The notes under the pieces were generated by a model that saw only the letters and a program-made list of their open reading frames with translations, was not told the origin of the DNA and searched no databases. From Roseateles sp. (lineage in GTDB: Bacteria > Pseudomonadota > Gammaproteobacteria > Burkholderiales > Burkholderiaceae_C), in assembly GCA_016790285.1 (NCBI GenBank), contig JAEUPJ010000054.1:1-45093 (forward strand): a stretch of DNA of 45,093 nt, given 5' to 3'. Shown piece by piece: positions 1 to 10,239 of this stretch (positions are counted from its first letter, which is position 1; every line of letters begins with the position of its first letter). A program made the position numbers and the translations under genes.

Positions 1-8
1 CTGTCACC

Positions 9-126
9 GACCGCCATATAGGAGCCGGTCCGTGATCGGCATGTAGGAGCCAGTGACTGACCGGCATATTGGAGCCACTGCGTGATCGGCGTAATGGAGC
101 CGGCGCCGGATCGGCATATAGAAGCC
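9..126 (+). repeat. Five 18-bp terminal repeats at exact 25-bp period (IS21 left end)
   Basis: Copies of GAYCGGCATATNGGAGCC-like sequence start at 9, 34, 59, 84 and 109, exactly 25 bp apart, all in direct orientation. They are the multiple terminal transposase-binding sites known from IS21 elements. The outermost copy overlaps the terminal inverted repeat. Confidence 0.9.
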
Positions 127-225
127 AGCTGGCACGGGTGACGGGCGTCTCGAACTGAGCGACGCCATCTCTACCCTTCGGGTCATTTGCCCGGAGGGCC
201 AGGGATGGCGCGCAGGAGATTCGAG

Positions 226-1764
226 ATGCATCACTACCGACAGGCCCTGCTGCGCATGCGCCAGGGCGACTCCGACCGCGACCTTGCAGCAGCCCGTGTC
301 ATGGGCCGGCCCAAGGCGGCGCAGTGGCGCCGCTTGGCCACCGAGCGGGGCTGGCTGGACGTCTCGCTGCCTCTGCCCGATGACGAGGCCATAGCCGCCG
401 CTTTAGGCAGCCCGCGCAAGGCTCGCACCACCATCTCCACGCTGGAGGCCCATCGCGGCAGGATCGCGGCCTGGGTCGAGCAAAGCGTCTCGGGCACGGC
501 CATCCACGCGGCGCTCAAGCGCCAGCACGGCTGGGCCGGCAGTTACTCGGCCGTGCGCCGCCTGGTGGCCGACATCCGCAGCCGGCTGCCGCCCGAGACC
601 ACCTGCCGCCTCGACTTCGAGCCCGGCGACGCCGCCCAGGTCGACTTCGGCGCCGGCCCCATGCTCATCCACCCCGACGGCCAGCCCCGGCGCACCTGGG
701 CCTTCGTGATGACGCTGGCCAGCAGCCGCCACCAGTACGTCGAGTTCGTCTGGGACCAGACCGTGGCCACCTGGCTGGGCTGCCACCGCCGGGCCTTCGA
801 GTGGTTCGCCGGCGTCCCGGCGCGCGTCATCATCGACAACGCCAAGTGCGCCATCACCCGCGCCTGCGCCCAGGACCCCACCGTGCAGCGCGCCTACGCC
901 GAATGCGCGGAAGGCTACGGCTTCAAGATCGACCCCTGCCCGCCGCACGACCCGCAGAAGAAGGGCGTCGTCGAATCGGGCGTGAAGTACCTCAAGGGCA
1001 ACTTCCTGCCGCTGAGGACCTTCCGCGACCTGGCCGACCTCAACGCGCAGGCCCGGGCCTGGGTGCTGGAGGAGGCTGGCGAGCGCTGCCATGGCACCAC
1101 GCGGCGCAGCCCGCTGGCCTTGTTCGCGCTGGAAGCGCCGCTGCTGAAGGCGCTGCCCAGCCAGGCGCCCGACCTGGGCAGTTGGCACCGCGTGAACGTG
1201 CACCGCGACTGCCATGTGCAGTTCGAGCGCGTGCTGTACTCGGCGCCGTTCACGCTGGTGGGCAAGACCCTGTGGCTGCGCGCCACCGACGCGGCCGTGG
1301 CGCTGTTCGAGGACTACCGCCACGTCGCCACCCATCCCCGAGGACTCAAGCCCGGCCAGCGCGTGAGCGTGCGCGAGCACCTGCCGCCCGAGGCGCAAGC
1401 CTTCTTCGGCCGCGACCGGGCCTGGTGCGCGACCCAGGCCGAGCGCATCGGCGCGTCCTGCGCGGCCTTGATCGAGCAGCTGCTGCGCGATCAGGTCCTG
1501 GAGCGGCTGCGCGCGGCGCAGGGCGTGCTGGCCCTGCTCAAGCCCTATGGAGCCGCCCGGCTGGAGGCGGCCTGCGCCCGCGCACTGGCGCACGGCTCGC
1601 CGCACTACCGCACCGTCAAGACCATCCTGGCCACCGGCGCCGACCAGCGCGCCGACGTCCCTGCGCCCACGCCAGAGGCTTATGGCCGCACCCGCTTCAC
1701 CCGGCCGGCCACCGAGCTGTTCGCTGAACTCATCCCCCACCCGCAGCAAGACCTGCTGCATTGA
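226..1764 (+). CDS. istA: IS21 transposase IstA
   Basis: DDE transposase of IS21, acting with IstB to insert the element. The ATG at 226 is chosen because AGGAG (214-218) lies 7 bp upstream; the frame stays open to a TTG at 187 and an ATG at 205. An N-terminal helix-turn-helix region (residues about 5-45, MHHYRQ...MGRPKAAQWRRLA) is followed by the integrase core. Probable catalytic residues are D140 (in QVDFG), D204 (in VIIDNAK) and E250 (in KKGVVESGVKYLKG). The length of 512 residues is normal for IstA. istB follows after 16 bp. No disruption is visible. Confidence 0.93.
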   Translation: MHHYRQALLRMRQGDSDRDLAAARVMGRPKAAQWRRLATERGWLDVSLPLPDDEAIAAALGSPRKARTTISTLEAHRGRIAAWVEQSVSGTAIHAALKRQHGWAGSYSAVRRLVADIRSRLPPETTCRLDFEPGDAAQVDFGAGPMLIHPDGQPRRTWAFVMTLASSRHQYVEFVWDQTVATWLGCHRRAFEWFAGVPARVIIDNAKCAITRACAQDPTVQRAYAECAEGYGFKIDPCPPHDPQKKGVVESGVKYLKGNFLPLRTFRDLADLNAQARAWVLEEAGERCHGTTRRSPLALFALEAPLLKALPSQAPDLGSWHRVNVHRDCHVQFERVLYSAPFTLVGKTLWLRATDAAVALFEDYRHVATHPRGLKPGQRVSVREHLPPEAQAFFGRDRAWCATQAERIGASCAALIEQLLRDQVLERLRAAQGVLALLKPYGAARLEAACARALAHGSPHYRTVKTILATGADQRADVPAPTPEAYGRTRFTRPATELFAELIPHPQQDLLH

Positions 1765-1780
1765 CCGAAGGAGTAGACCC

Positions 1781-2572
1781 ATGAACCCCGCCCCCGAGCT
1801 GGCACCGCAGTTGAAGCAGCTGCGTCTGTCCGGCATCTTCGACTCGCTCGAAGCCCGTAACCGCCAGGCCATCGAGGCCAAGATGGCCTACACCGACTTC
1901 CTGGCCCTGCTCATCAGCGACGAGATCGCCCGACGCGAGCAGAAGAAGTTCAGCACCCGGCTGCGCCGCGCGCAGTTCCGCACCACCAAGACGCTGGAGC
2001 AGTTCGACTTCGAGCGGCTGCCCCAGCTCAACCGCGCGCTCGTGCACGATCTGGCCACCGGGCGCTACCTGCACGAGAAGGCACCGGTACTCATCGTCGG
2101 ACCCTGCGGCACTGGCAAGAGCCACCTGGCGCAGGCGCTGGGCCACTGCGCGGTGCGCCAGGGCGTGGACGTGGTCTTCACGACCTGCGCGAGCCTGACG
2201 CAGAGCCTGAACGCGGCGCGCGCCACGGGCAGCTACGAGCGCAAGCTGGCCACGCTGGCCCGGGTGCCGCTGCTCATCATTGATGACTTCGGCCTGAAGC
2301 CGCTGCGCGCGCCGGCTGACGAGGACCTGCACGACCTGATCGCCGAGCGCTACGAGCAGGCCGCCACCATCGTCACCAGCAACCTGGACTTCACCGAATG
2401 GGATCAGGCCTTCCCGGCCAACCGGCTGCTGGCCAGCGCGAGCCTGGACCGGCTGCGCCACAACGCCTACTGCCTGGTGCTGGACGGGCAGTCGTACCGG
2501 GCGCCCAAGCAGATCGCCACGGCAGCAGGGAAACCGGCACCGCAAAAGCCTTCAAAATCCACCCCAGCGTAA
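1781..2572 (+). CDS. istB: IS21 helper ATPase IstB
   Basis: AAA+ ATPase of 263 residues, related to DnaC, that partners IstA in target selection and strand transfer. Walker A is GPCGTGKSH (residues about 108-116) and Walker B is LLIIDDFG (about 165-172). The family's C-terminal arginine-containing region (NRLLASASLDRLRHNA) is present. GAAGGAG lies 7 bp upstream of the ATG, just after the istA stop, so the two genes are translated from one message. Length is typical. Confidence 0.94.
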   Translation: MNPAPELAPQLKQLRLSGIFDSLEARNRQAIEAKMAYTDFLALLISDEIARREQKKFSTRLRRAQFRTTKTLEQFDFERLPQLNRALVHDLATGRYLHEKAPVLIVGPCGTGKSHLAQALGHCAVRQGVDVVFTTCASLTQSLNAARATGSYERKLATLARVPLLIIDDFGLKPLRAPADEDLHDLIAERYEQAATIVTSNLDFTEWDQAFPANRLLASASLDRLRHNAYCLVLDGQSYRAPKQIATAAGKPAPQKPSKSTPA

Positions 2573-2606
2573 CCCCTCGGGACGCCCGTTCCACCCACCT
2601 GTTCCT

Positions 2607-2648
2607 GGCTCCATTACGGCGAACATCGGTGGCTCTATTACGGCGGTC
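2607..2648 (-). repeat. Two inverted copies of the IS21 terminal repeat (right end)
   Basis: Inverted copies of the left-end 18-bp motif lie at 2607-2624 and 2631-2648, 24 bp apart. The right end therefore has two sites against five on the left, the usual asymmetry of IS21-type ends. Confidence 0.85.
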
Positions 2649-2655
2649 GGTGACA

Positions 2656-5600
2656 ACCGGCCCCTCTTCAGCGACAACGTGCGCAACCATCGCCGTCAGT
2701 CGCTCGTCGTACGACGCATCGAAGAAGGTTTCGGGGTCGCATCCGCCCACGGCTGAAAGCGGATCGCATTCGACATACACCTTTCGCGCCTCGCCGCCGG
2801 CCTCCCTCGGCGCCTGCCGGGCGTACACCTCCTCGCCCGGCTCCACCGATTGCGCAGGAGCCTGTTCGGCCTGTTTGGTCGAACCGTGCACCTTCACTGG
2901 CGCGGACGCCACCGGCTTCGGATCACTCGGCGCCTCTGCCATGGCCTTCTCGATGGCCTCTCGCGCAGCGGCCTCCGCAGCAGCCTTCTCAGCCTCAGCA
3001 GCCCGCCTGACGCGGCTGGCTGCCAGCAGGTCATCCAATTGCTTGCAGACGCGCTCAACAACGCCCTTGGGATCGACCCACCAGTCTGTAGACCAGATTC
3101 TCAGAACCTCCCAGCCAAGGCCGCGAAGGACCTGTTCGCGAAGCATGTCGCGGTCTCGCGCTGTAGCCGACCGGTGGTAGGTGGCGCCGTCGCACTCGAT
3201 GCCGGAAAGGTAGGTGCCCGGAGCGTCGGGGTGCACGACTGCCAGGTCCACGCGGAACGCCGACGCGCCGACCTGGGTGTGTAGCTGCCACCCCTTGGCA
3301 GCGAGCGCACCTGCGACGGCCTCTTCGAAGGGGCTCTCGAAGCCTCCAAGGCTCCCAGAGGTGGCTTCAGCCAAGGCACGCGGTCCACGCTCGGCGAACT
3401 CAAGGAAATGCTTGAGGTCCCGGACGCCAATGGCCTGCGTCTTGGAAAGGTCCATCTGCTCAGCCTTCAGGGTCGAGAAAACCCTCAACTCGTGGCGGGC
3501 GCGCGTAATCGCCACGTTCAGTCGCCGCTCGCCACCGGTCCGGTTCATTGGCCCGAAGTTCATCGAGACGTTGCCAGCCAGGTCGGGGCCGAAGGTGATG
3601 GAGAAGTACATGATGTCGCGTTCGTCGCCCTGGACGCTCTCCAGGTTCTTGACGAACAGCGGCTCCAGCTCGGATTCGGCGAAGTACGGCTCCAACCCTG
3701 GGTCCTTGCGCCGCTCCTCATCGAGCAGGTCCTCGATGAGCTTCTGCTGCTCGGTATTGAATGTGACGACACCGATGGTCAGCTTCGAGGCCCGGAATCC
3801 CGGGGACTTCAGCCGCTTCACAACATCGGCGACCAGCGCTTTGGCCTCTGCCTGGTTCGTCCGGGCGCCACCCTTCGCGTAGTTACCCTGAACGTGGTGG
3901 AAGCTGACCGCCCTGTCTTCGGTGACGGGCGACGGGAAGGTGACCAGGCGTCCGCCGTAGTAGCGGTAATTCGAGAACGCTATCAGACTCTCGTTGCGGC
4001 TTCGGTAGTGCCAGTCAAGGCTGAGCGTCGGCAGGCTCGCGCCCATGCACTCATCCAAGATGGACTCCATGTCGCCTTCGACATCCTCGTCGTCTGTAGA
4101 CGACTCAGCCCGGTCGAAGAAGTTCGTCGGGGGCAGCTGCTTCGGGTCGCCAACCATGACCACCTGACGGCCGCGGGCGATGGCGCCGATGGCATCCCAA
4201 GGAGGAATCTGAGAGGCCTCGTCGAAGACCACCAGGTCGAAGGGCTCTGAATCAGCAGCCAGGTACTGCGCAATGGACAGCGGGCTCATCAACAAGACGG
4301 GCGTCAGCTTGGTGAGCGCCGTCGGGATATTGCTGATGAGCTCACGCAGTGGCTTGTGGGCCTTCTTCTTCGTGATTTCGTGGCGCAGGAAACCCCACTC
4401 CGAGTTCCGAGTCACATCGTCCTGTGCAGGAAGGCCCTTGCAGAGGTTGGCCCGAAGCCAAGCCTTCGTGAGCTCTGTAAACCGTTTGTCCAGCAATCTG
4501 AAGTCGGTGATGCGCTTCTCATGCTCGGCCGAGACGAAGGATCGAATGACGGGCTCACTGTCGACGACCGCATTCAGCCACCACCTGCAGTAGTTGGTCT
4601 CAAACGCCCGACGGACGTCGGCCGGCGCTATCGCCCCATTGGTCAGCCCGGCGACGATGGGACTCAAGCCCAGCGCCATGGCCTGCAAGCTGACCTTGCG
4701 CCACGCGCACCAAGCATTGAGCTTGTGCTCCGAGGCCATGATTCGCTCGCACCGGCGCTTCAGGTCCTGAACGTCGGTGTCGTTGTAGCGCTCCAAACTG
4801 TGCGTGTCGAACGCGCCGAGGTTTGCCAGGCGGTCGATGAACGGCTGAAGCCTCGCGAGTACGTCCAGATACTCTCTACCCGCCGACGCCACTGGACCAG
4901 TGGCATCCAGTAAGGCGTTCCCATCTGTCGCAAGCTTCTCAAGGACCTGGCAGACTTCCCCGACGCCTTCCGGCCCAGTCGCCAGATTGGCCACAGCTGC
5001 CGCAATCGACCGCTGGAAAGAAACAGCCTTGGTGAGCTCCTCGGAGCTGGTTTCTAGGCCCTTCCAGACGCCAGGACAGGACGTCCCCAGATAGTTCAGG
5101 TCGGCCAGCCTTGCTTCGACGGCTTCGCGCTCCTTCAGCAGCGCGTAGTCCTTGGCCAGCACCTTGCCGCAAGTACCTCGCGCGACGTGGTCGAAAGCGG
5201 CTGGCAATGCGCCGGACGCGCGCAGGCTCGGGAGCACTTCCGTGAACGCGATGGCGTCCGCAAGCACCGGAATGTCCGTCTGGAGGCCTGCCCAAAGAAG
5301 GCCTGTTGACTCCTGAAGAGCCCCCATCCCAGCAATCTCATCATCGAGCCGTGCCAGCTTCTCAAGTTTGCGCACCTCTGCGGTCAGTGCATCTCCCCCT
5401 TTGCCGGCCATCAGCGGTTCAAGCCCGTCCAGCGTCCAGCGGGCATTGCTGCGAGCCGCCTTCAATGTCTCCTGGAGCGTCGCGGAAGCCCTGAGCACGT
5501 CGAGCCGAGACTTCAACCCACGCCAGACACCCGCCAGTTCGTCTGCGACGTCCAGCTTCTCGATCTCCGCGCGCTTGTCTCGGATGCCCGTCAGCGTCGC

Positions 5601-8600
5601 CAGGTCATCTGCAACCCTTGGCTCGCCCTGCCCCGCTATGACGGATTCGAGAGCCTGACTGACCTTGCGCTTGCCGAGCCAGGACAATGGCCAGACGGCC
5701 TTGCTAGCCTTTGCATGATCACGGCTCAACTGGTAGACATTCAGCTGCTCCACTGCGTCGGAATAGCGAACCGACAACGACTCCTCAAGCCGCTGGATTT
5801 GCTCAAGAAGGCCAATTCCCTTGAGCAAGCCGTCCAACGCGAACGGAGTCCAAGGCGTTGCCAGGCTCTCGTGAACTTCGCGGCGCTGTTTCAGGAGCTC
5901 GACCCCTCTGGTGGCAGCCGCGGCGACTCCGGGCTCCCAACCACTTGAAAGTTGCTTCGACAGCTCAGCGTGCGTCTTCAGCAGGCCGTCGCCCTCGACG
6001 AGCCCCTCCCCAATGGCCTTCGCTGTCGGCGTGAAGGCAAACCGCCAATCCCGCCCAGCAGCATTCGGCAAGCATCTCGCCAGCGAGCCCACAGCGATCC
6101 TGACCCGTCGCGTCAGTGAGACCTCGCCGAGCTTCGTGATGGACCGGAACCGCTCATACGCCGCGAGCAGTTCGTCGCAAACCGGCAGCAGTTGGCGCGC
6201 TGCGTCTGTCAGGCTCTGCTGCCACGACGGCGACCAGTCCGCGTGACCAATTTCAGAAAGTGGGCCATTGGCCAGCGCCTGGGCACCGACAGCGGCGGCG
6301 TTGACTTCCAGGCGGTCGACGACATCTCGCAGCAGTGCCGTATCGCTTTGGGAATGAGCGGCATGCGATGCCCAAGACAGCGGCAAGGCGGCAACGTCTG
6401 CGCCTTCCACCACCGCACCAATTGCGTCGTAGATCGACCTACCGTTGCTATGCCGATGGTGGAGCCGTTCGACATATGCGTTGAGCTCGCCGCGTAGCCG
6501 CTTTAGCCGCTCGGCCTCTTGCTGCCAGACCGCGACATCCACTTCCCCTCGGGCATCCCAGGAGCTCTTGAGCTGCGCCAAGACGTCAGCCTTACGTGCC
6601 TTGCTGGAGTGAAGCTCAAGGCAGAACTCTCCCAGCCCCACTTCGCGCAGGCGCCGGTAGACGACGTCCAAAGCCGCGATCTTCTCGGAGACGAACAGGA
6701 CGCGCTTGCCCTCAGCCATCGACTGCGCGATGAGGTTCGAAATGGTTTGGCTCTTGCCAGTGCCAGGCGGGCCGATGAGAACGAAGTCCTTGCCGCGGGC
6801 AGCGGCCATCACGGCGGACAGCTGCGACGAGTCGGATGGCAGCGGACAGAACGTCTTCTCAGGCCCGTAGTCCCTGTCGAGCGCTTTGGGGTTTGGGAAC
6901 GCCGTGCCGCTTGGGTACGGATCCCGGGGCGTGTCGATGAGATGCTTGACGACGGGGTTCTGACGCAGTTGGTCCGTACGCTGGACCAAATCCACCCACA
7001 TCAGGTACTTCGCGAACGAGAAGGTGGAAAGCACAACCTCTTCAGAGACTTCCCAGCCCTTGATGTCCTTGACTGCGGCAGACACCGCTTTCCAGATCTT
7101 TGCGATGTCCAGGCCTGACTCATCACGAGGAAGTTCCCCGTCAGCAATGTTCAGGTTGAGCTGAAAGTCCTGCCGAAGCATTTCGATGAGCGTCGGGTTG
7201 AACCTCGGCTCGTCGTCGTGCAGCGTCATCGTGAAGCCTGACCGCACACTGCGCCGGTTGAGGCTGACCGGAATGAGGATCAGCGGTGCGCGGTACTTGA
7301 CGTCTTCCTTGTCAGCGCGGTTCCAGGTGAGGAAGCCCAAGGCCAAGAACAGCGTGTTGGCCCCGCCTTCCTGCAACGTCGTTCGAGCATTGCGGTAGAG
7401 CTCAACCATTCGCGCCTCTAGCTCGTCCTTCCCCAGCTCGATGAAGACTTCCCGACGATTCAACGCATCCAGCGCGAACTGGCGACGCAGGTTCTCTCGG
7501 TCACGAGATTCGTGAATAGCCTGGCTACGCGGGTCACTGCCATCCATCAAGTCGGGCCTTGGCAGAAGCTTGACCTCCTTGCCGTCGGACATCAGGTCCT
7601 CAAGCAACCCTGGATCGGGCGCATCGAGCTTGAGCGCCTTCTTGCCCGCCTTGAAATTCAAGAGGTTGTTTCGCAGCGAGAGGTCAAGCAGCTTGCGCTG
7701 CCATCGCGCCAGGCGATCCTTGGGGTCAAGAGCCGCTTCATCGGCTTCTCGGATGTCATCCTCAGGAAGGTCGGGTGCATCCTCCAGATGCACCTTGTCG
7801 TCGACGACGATGTCGGTCGGCTCCTTGTGCTGCACCAGCTCAGGGCTAGATAGCGGCTTGATCCGCTGCAAGCGGGCGCGACGAATATCGACAGCCAGCT
7901 CGAACGTGTCGTCGTTACTCTCGCCCACCTGCTCGGCGCCAACCTCGGCAGCACGACTGAAGGACACCGGAGGGCGATGCGTTACCAGGGTCGTCTCAAA
8001 GAGCACCAACTCCTTCAGCTTGAGCCGCTTGCGCAATGCCGTGACGTCATCGACGACAGTGGTCGAGAACTCCTCTGGCTTGAGCCAGACGCCCGCGAAG
8101 GCGTGTCCGCGGGTAAACACGACCAGCGGATTCATCCCCAGCTGCTCTAGCGTCGAGCAAAAGAGGAGCGCCAGGTCCATGCAGGTTGCGATGCCGGCGT
8201 CCGCAATCTGTGTAGCGGCGCGAATCTTCTGCCCCCGGTGCTCGAAGCTAGCCGGCGGCAAGGCGTAGTCGAGCTTCATCGACACGACAGCTCCCCAGAC
8301 TGCCCCGGCCAACTCCCAGGCCCGCTTGGCACCGCCTTTTTTGTAGCCGTCCAACGCTGGGTCTTTGCCGTGCTCTCGCAGAAGCTCGGCAGCCTTCTTC
8401 AGTACCCGGTCAACAGCAGGATCATTGGGCTGGACGAAGGCCGCCACCATGTCTGGGAGGTGCGAAAGGCCTCCCCACTGATTGCGTGGGAGCAGCTCTA
8501 CAGACCGGATTGCTTCGGCCAAGGAATCGCCCTCGGCTCCGGCAGGACGGACGGTGAGCGTCACCGTTGCGGTCTCAGCTTCGGTCAGGCGAGTCAGCAA

Positions 8601-8945
8601 TGGCCCGTCGAGCTGAACGTCCAGGTCCTTGATCCGATAACGCTCCCCAGCGCGAACAGCGTCCAGTCGCCAGGTCTTTGGCTTGACGAACGCTGGCGTG
8701 GAGGTCAGGGACAGTTCGAGCTGTACCGTGTCGTCCGGCAAAGTGCTGACAAGCGCTAGCTCGCGCAGCAATGGAACTGCGTTCTGGAAATCGGAGAGAC
8801 TCAGCTTGCCTGCTAGCGTCGCTTCAATGCTCAATGCCGGCGGCGGTTCAGGTGGAAGCGTCGCAGCGTCAGCATCCACTGCGGTAGCGATGCCATCTGC
8901 ATCGTGAACCTGAAAGGCCCGTTGCGACTCCATCTTCTCGGACAT
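2656..8945 (-). pseudogene. DUF4011 / SF1 helicase / Vsr-like nuclease protein, 3' end cut by IS21
   Basis: A single open frame keeps about 2096 native residues and then runs into the IS21 end, reading about 88 junk codons to a stop at 2391. Recognisable parts: an N-terminal region of the DUF4011 type (...LLDLSLRNNLLNF, about residues 410-425); helicase Walker A GPPGTGKSQ (about 725); DEAS box and VGDPKQLPPT (about 1575-1595); motif V/VI VQGDERDIMYF and RLNVAITRARHE (about 1760-1800); then a Vsr/MTES_1575-like nuclease fold with RVDLAVVHP and IECDGATYHRS followed by RDRDMLREQVLRGLGWEVLRIWS. The last native residues (MVAHVVAEEGPV) look like the start of a DUF3320 domain, so that domain is truncated. 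Proteins of this architecture are associated with phage defence (similar to the single-gene helicase-DUF4011-Vsr system often called Hhe). The missing 3' end should lie left of the window. GAGGGG precedes the ATG. Confidence 0.85.
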
Positions 8946-9350
8946 TGCTGCCCCTCATGTCGTTTTTGACTCAGGGCTATTGGGCCCTCCCGCAGGCGGC
9001 GCACCCGCCACCTGTAACCTTTGTATCTTGACACGCTAGCGGCTTGTCTACAGGGCAGAAACCCTCAAGCGCGGGGCGTGCACGGCTAATCGCCGGACCT
9101 GTGATTCGGTACTTGACCCGGCTGGCGCCGACGACCGGTCGCACGCCGCTCAGTGGCGCATGACCGAGATCAGTGCATAGCTGCTGGCTGCGCTGCGATG
9201 GCTGCTTCAGGCTGATCTCGGTCGTTTGCGCTTGGTGCGGTCAACGACCGCTCTTGCGAAAAGCAGACAGCTGCACCCATGCCGCTCGGCCATCGACTTG
9301 CTGACCAAAGCAGCCTTTTTCGCGGTGCTGGCCGGGATCCATCGGTTGCT
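8946..9350. other. Intergenic stretch with a 12-bp inverted repeat
   Basis: No convincing gene is seen here. GACCGAGATCAG (9162-9173) is perfectly repeated in inverse at 9212-9223 with a 38-bp interval, large enough for a cruciform or a protein-binding pair. A TTGACA hexamer at 9028-9033 lacks a good -10 partner at normal spacing. The right part (9230-9340) has no coding character and may be a decayed remnant of a mobile region. Confidence 0.4.
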
Positions 9351-9367
9351 GGAGGTGTATCACCTCC
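9351..9367 (+). promoter_or_regulatory. Perfect 7-bp dyad upstream of secreted-protein gene
   Basis: GGAGGTG-TAT-CACCTCC is a perfect inverted repeat ending 17 bp before the ATG at 9385. It could be an operator or an RNA hairpin in the leader. TTGCTG (9346-9351) and TAAAGT (9373-9378) flank it, but at 21 bp, longer than the 19-20 bp of MerR-type promoters. A start that close to the ATG would give an almost leaderless message. Function unknown. Confidence 0.4.
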
Positions 9368-9384
9368 ACCTGTAAAGTGATGCC

Positions 9385-9768
9385 ATGCAACGACCGTTCT
9401 CCGTGATCCTCCTCGGCACTGCGCTGGCGACACCCGTGGTGCATGCGGCCGATATCGTGCCCATCGACTGGAGCAACACCGGCAGCTTCGAGCGCGAGCT
9501 CACTGTTCCCGCTGGCAAGTTCGCCGAGGTCTGCGGCAAGCTGCCCGGACCATCGACCGTGGCATGGGCGTTCGAAACCGACGCGCCGACCGAGTTCAAC
9601 GTGCACTACCACGAGGGCAAGCAGGTGACCTACCCGGCTCGCCTGACCAGCGTGACCCAGGCGAGCGGCCTCCTGCAGGTCGATGCCACGCGCGACTACT
9701 GCTGGATGTGGACCAACAAGACCGGCAATGAAGCCCGGCTCAAGCTGACGCTGAAGCAGGCACGCTAA
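9385..9768 (+). CDS. Small secreted protein of unknown function
   Basis: 127 residues with a clear signal peptide (MQRPFSVILLGTALATPVVHA, cleavage before ADIV). The mature part is about 105 residues, with two cysteines (EVCGKL and YCWMW) that could form a disulphide. The segments FNVHYHEGK and YCWMWTNKTG suggest a small beta-sandwich resembling the GOLD fold; this is an impression from pattern only. It stands beside the copper efflux operon and converges with it, so a periplasmic metal-related role is possible but unproven. The ATG at 9385 is the only start that gives the signal peptide. Confidence 0.75.
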   Translation: MQRPFSVILLGTALATPVVHAADIVPIDWSNTGSFERELTVPAGKFAEVCGKLPGPSTVAWAFETDAPTEFNVHYHEGKQVTYPARLTSVTQASGLLQVDATRDYCWMWTNKTGNEARLKLTLKQAR

Positions 9769-9792
9769 GCCGCCCCCGTGTCAGAACGACAC

Positions 9793-9814
9793 CGCTTCAC
9801 TTCACGGTGAAGCG
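9793..9814. terminator. Hairpin between convergent genes, terminator-like
   Basis: CGCTTCAC (9793-9800) and GTGAAGCG (9807-9814) form an 8-bp stem with a 6-base loop, overlapping the stop codon of the minus-strand gene and following the stop of the plus-strand gene. There is no T-run on either side, so intrinsic termination is uncertain. Confidence 0.35.
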
Positions 9815-10168
9815 CACGCTGGCGGTCTTGCCGTCGGCCGCCTTCAGGCTGGCAACGACTTTCGCGCCGGTGCCAACCACCACGTTCGTCGCCTCCAGCT
9901 TGTTGCCACCTGCCGGCTTGAGCTCGGCCTCGCTCTTCTGTGCGCCGGCCAGCACAGTGAGCTTGCCACTCATCCGCGCCACATCCACCGGCTTGCCGTG
10001 ATCGACGACGTATAGCGCAGCACCGTTGGCTTGGGGCACCAGCTCGTAGGCCACGTCGGCCACCACCTGCACCACACCGCCATGCATGGGCTTGGCGTCG
10101 CCGTGCGCCGCGACGTTGAGCGACAGGGCCGCCAGTGCAGCGCCCAGCATCATCGACAGTTTCTTCAT
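9797..10168 (-). CDS. Small periplasmic protein at end of copper efflux operon
   Basis: 123 residues, starting at ATG 10168 with an excellent AAGGAG 6 bp upstream; an upstream in-frame ATG at 10243 overlaps the end of the RND gene and lacks the signal peptide. A signal peptide (MKKLSMMLGAALAALSLNVAA) precedes HGDAKPMHGG, a short His/Met motif of the kind that binds copper or silver. The rest alternates short hydrophobic strands (beta-rich) and ends VRFTVK. It is the last gene of the operon. A periplasmic metal-binding accessory to the pump is the reasonable guess; no exact family is recognised. Confidence 0.8.
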   Translation of the reverse strand: MKKLSMMLGAALAALSLNVAAHGDAKPMHGGVVQVVADVAYELVPQANGAALYVVDHGKPVDVARMSGKLTVLAGAQKSEAELKPAGGNKLEATNVVVGTGAKVVASLKAADGKTASVRFTVK

Positions 10169-10239
10169 CCCGTTCTCCTTCGACAGGTGCGCAACCGGGC
10201 CGCACCTCCTTGCCCTTGGCGCCGAGGCTGGCGCGGTTG

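Larger units (their letters stand above)
2..2655 (+). mobile_element. Complete IS21-family insertion sequence
   Basis: The element is about 2.65 kb and carries istA and istB in the usual order. Its ends are inverted repeats: positions 2-15 read TGTCACCGACCGCC and the complement of 2642-2655 is identical, with partial similarity continuing to 25 bp. Internal to the ends are several copies of an 18-bp motif, as is usual for IS21 terminal transposase-binding sites. Only one base precedes the left end, so a target-site duplication cannot be tested. The right end lies inside the reading frame of the large helicase gene on the minus strand and interrupts it. Both transposition genes are open and the ends match, so the copy looks recent and potentially active. 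Confidence 0.93.

Noticed and set aside
9-126. Regularly spaced direct repeats that could be mistaken for a CRISPR array
   Set aside because: The 25-bp period leaves only 7-bp gaps, and inverted copies occur at the other end of the IS; these are IS21 terminal sites.
403-1881. Minus-strand open frame of 492 codons opposite istA
   Set aside because: istA on the plus strand carries the DDE motif and the correct neighbours; the antisense frame has no recognisable domain.
9028-9052. TTGACA near 9028 as a promoter
   Set aside because: No -10 element at 16-18 bp; the nearest candidate is at 13 bp.
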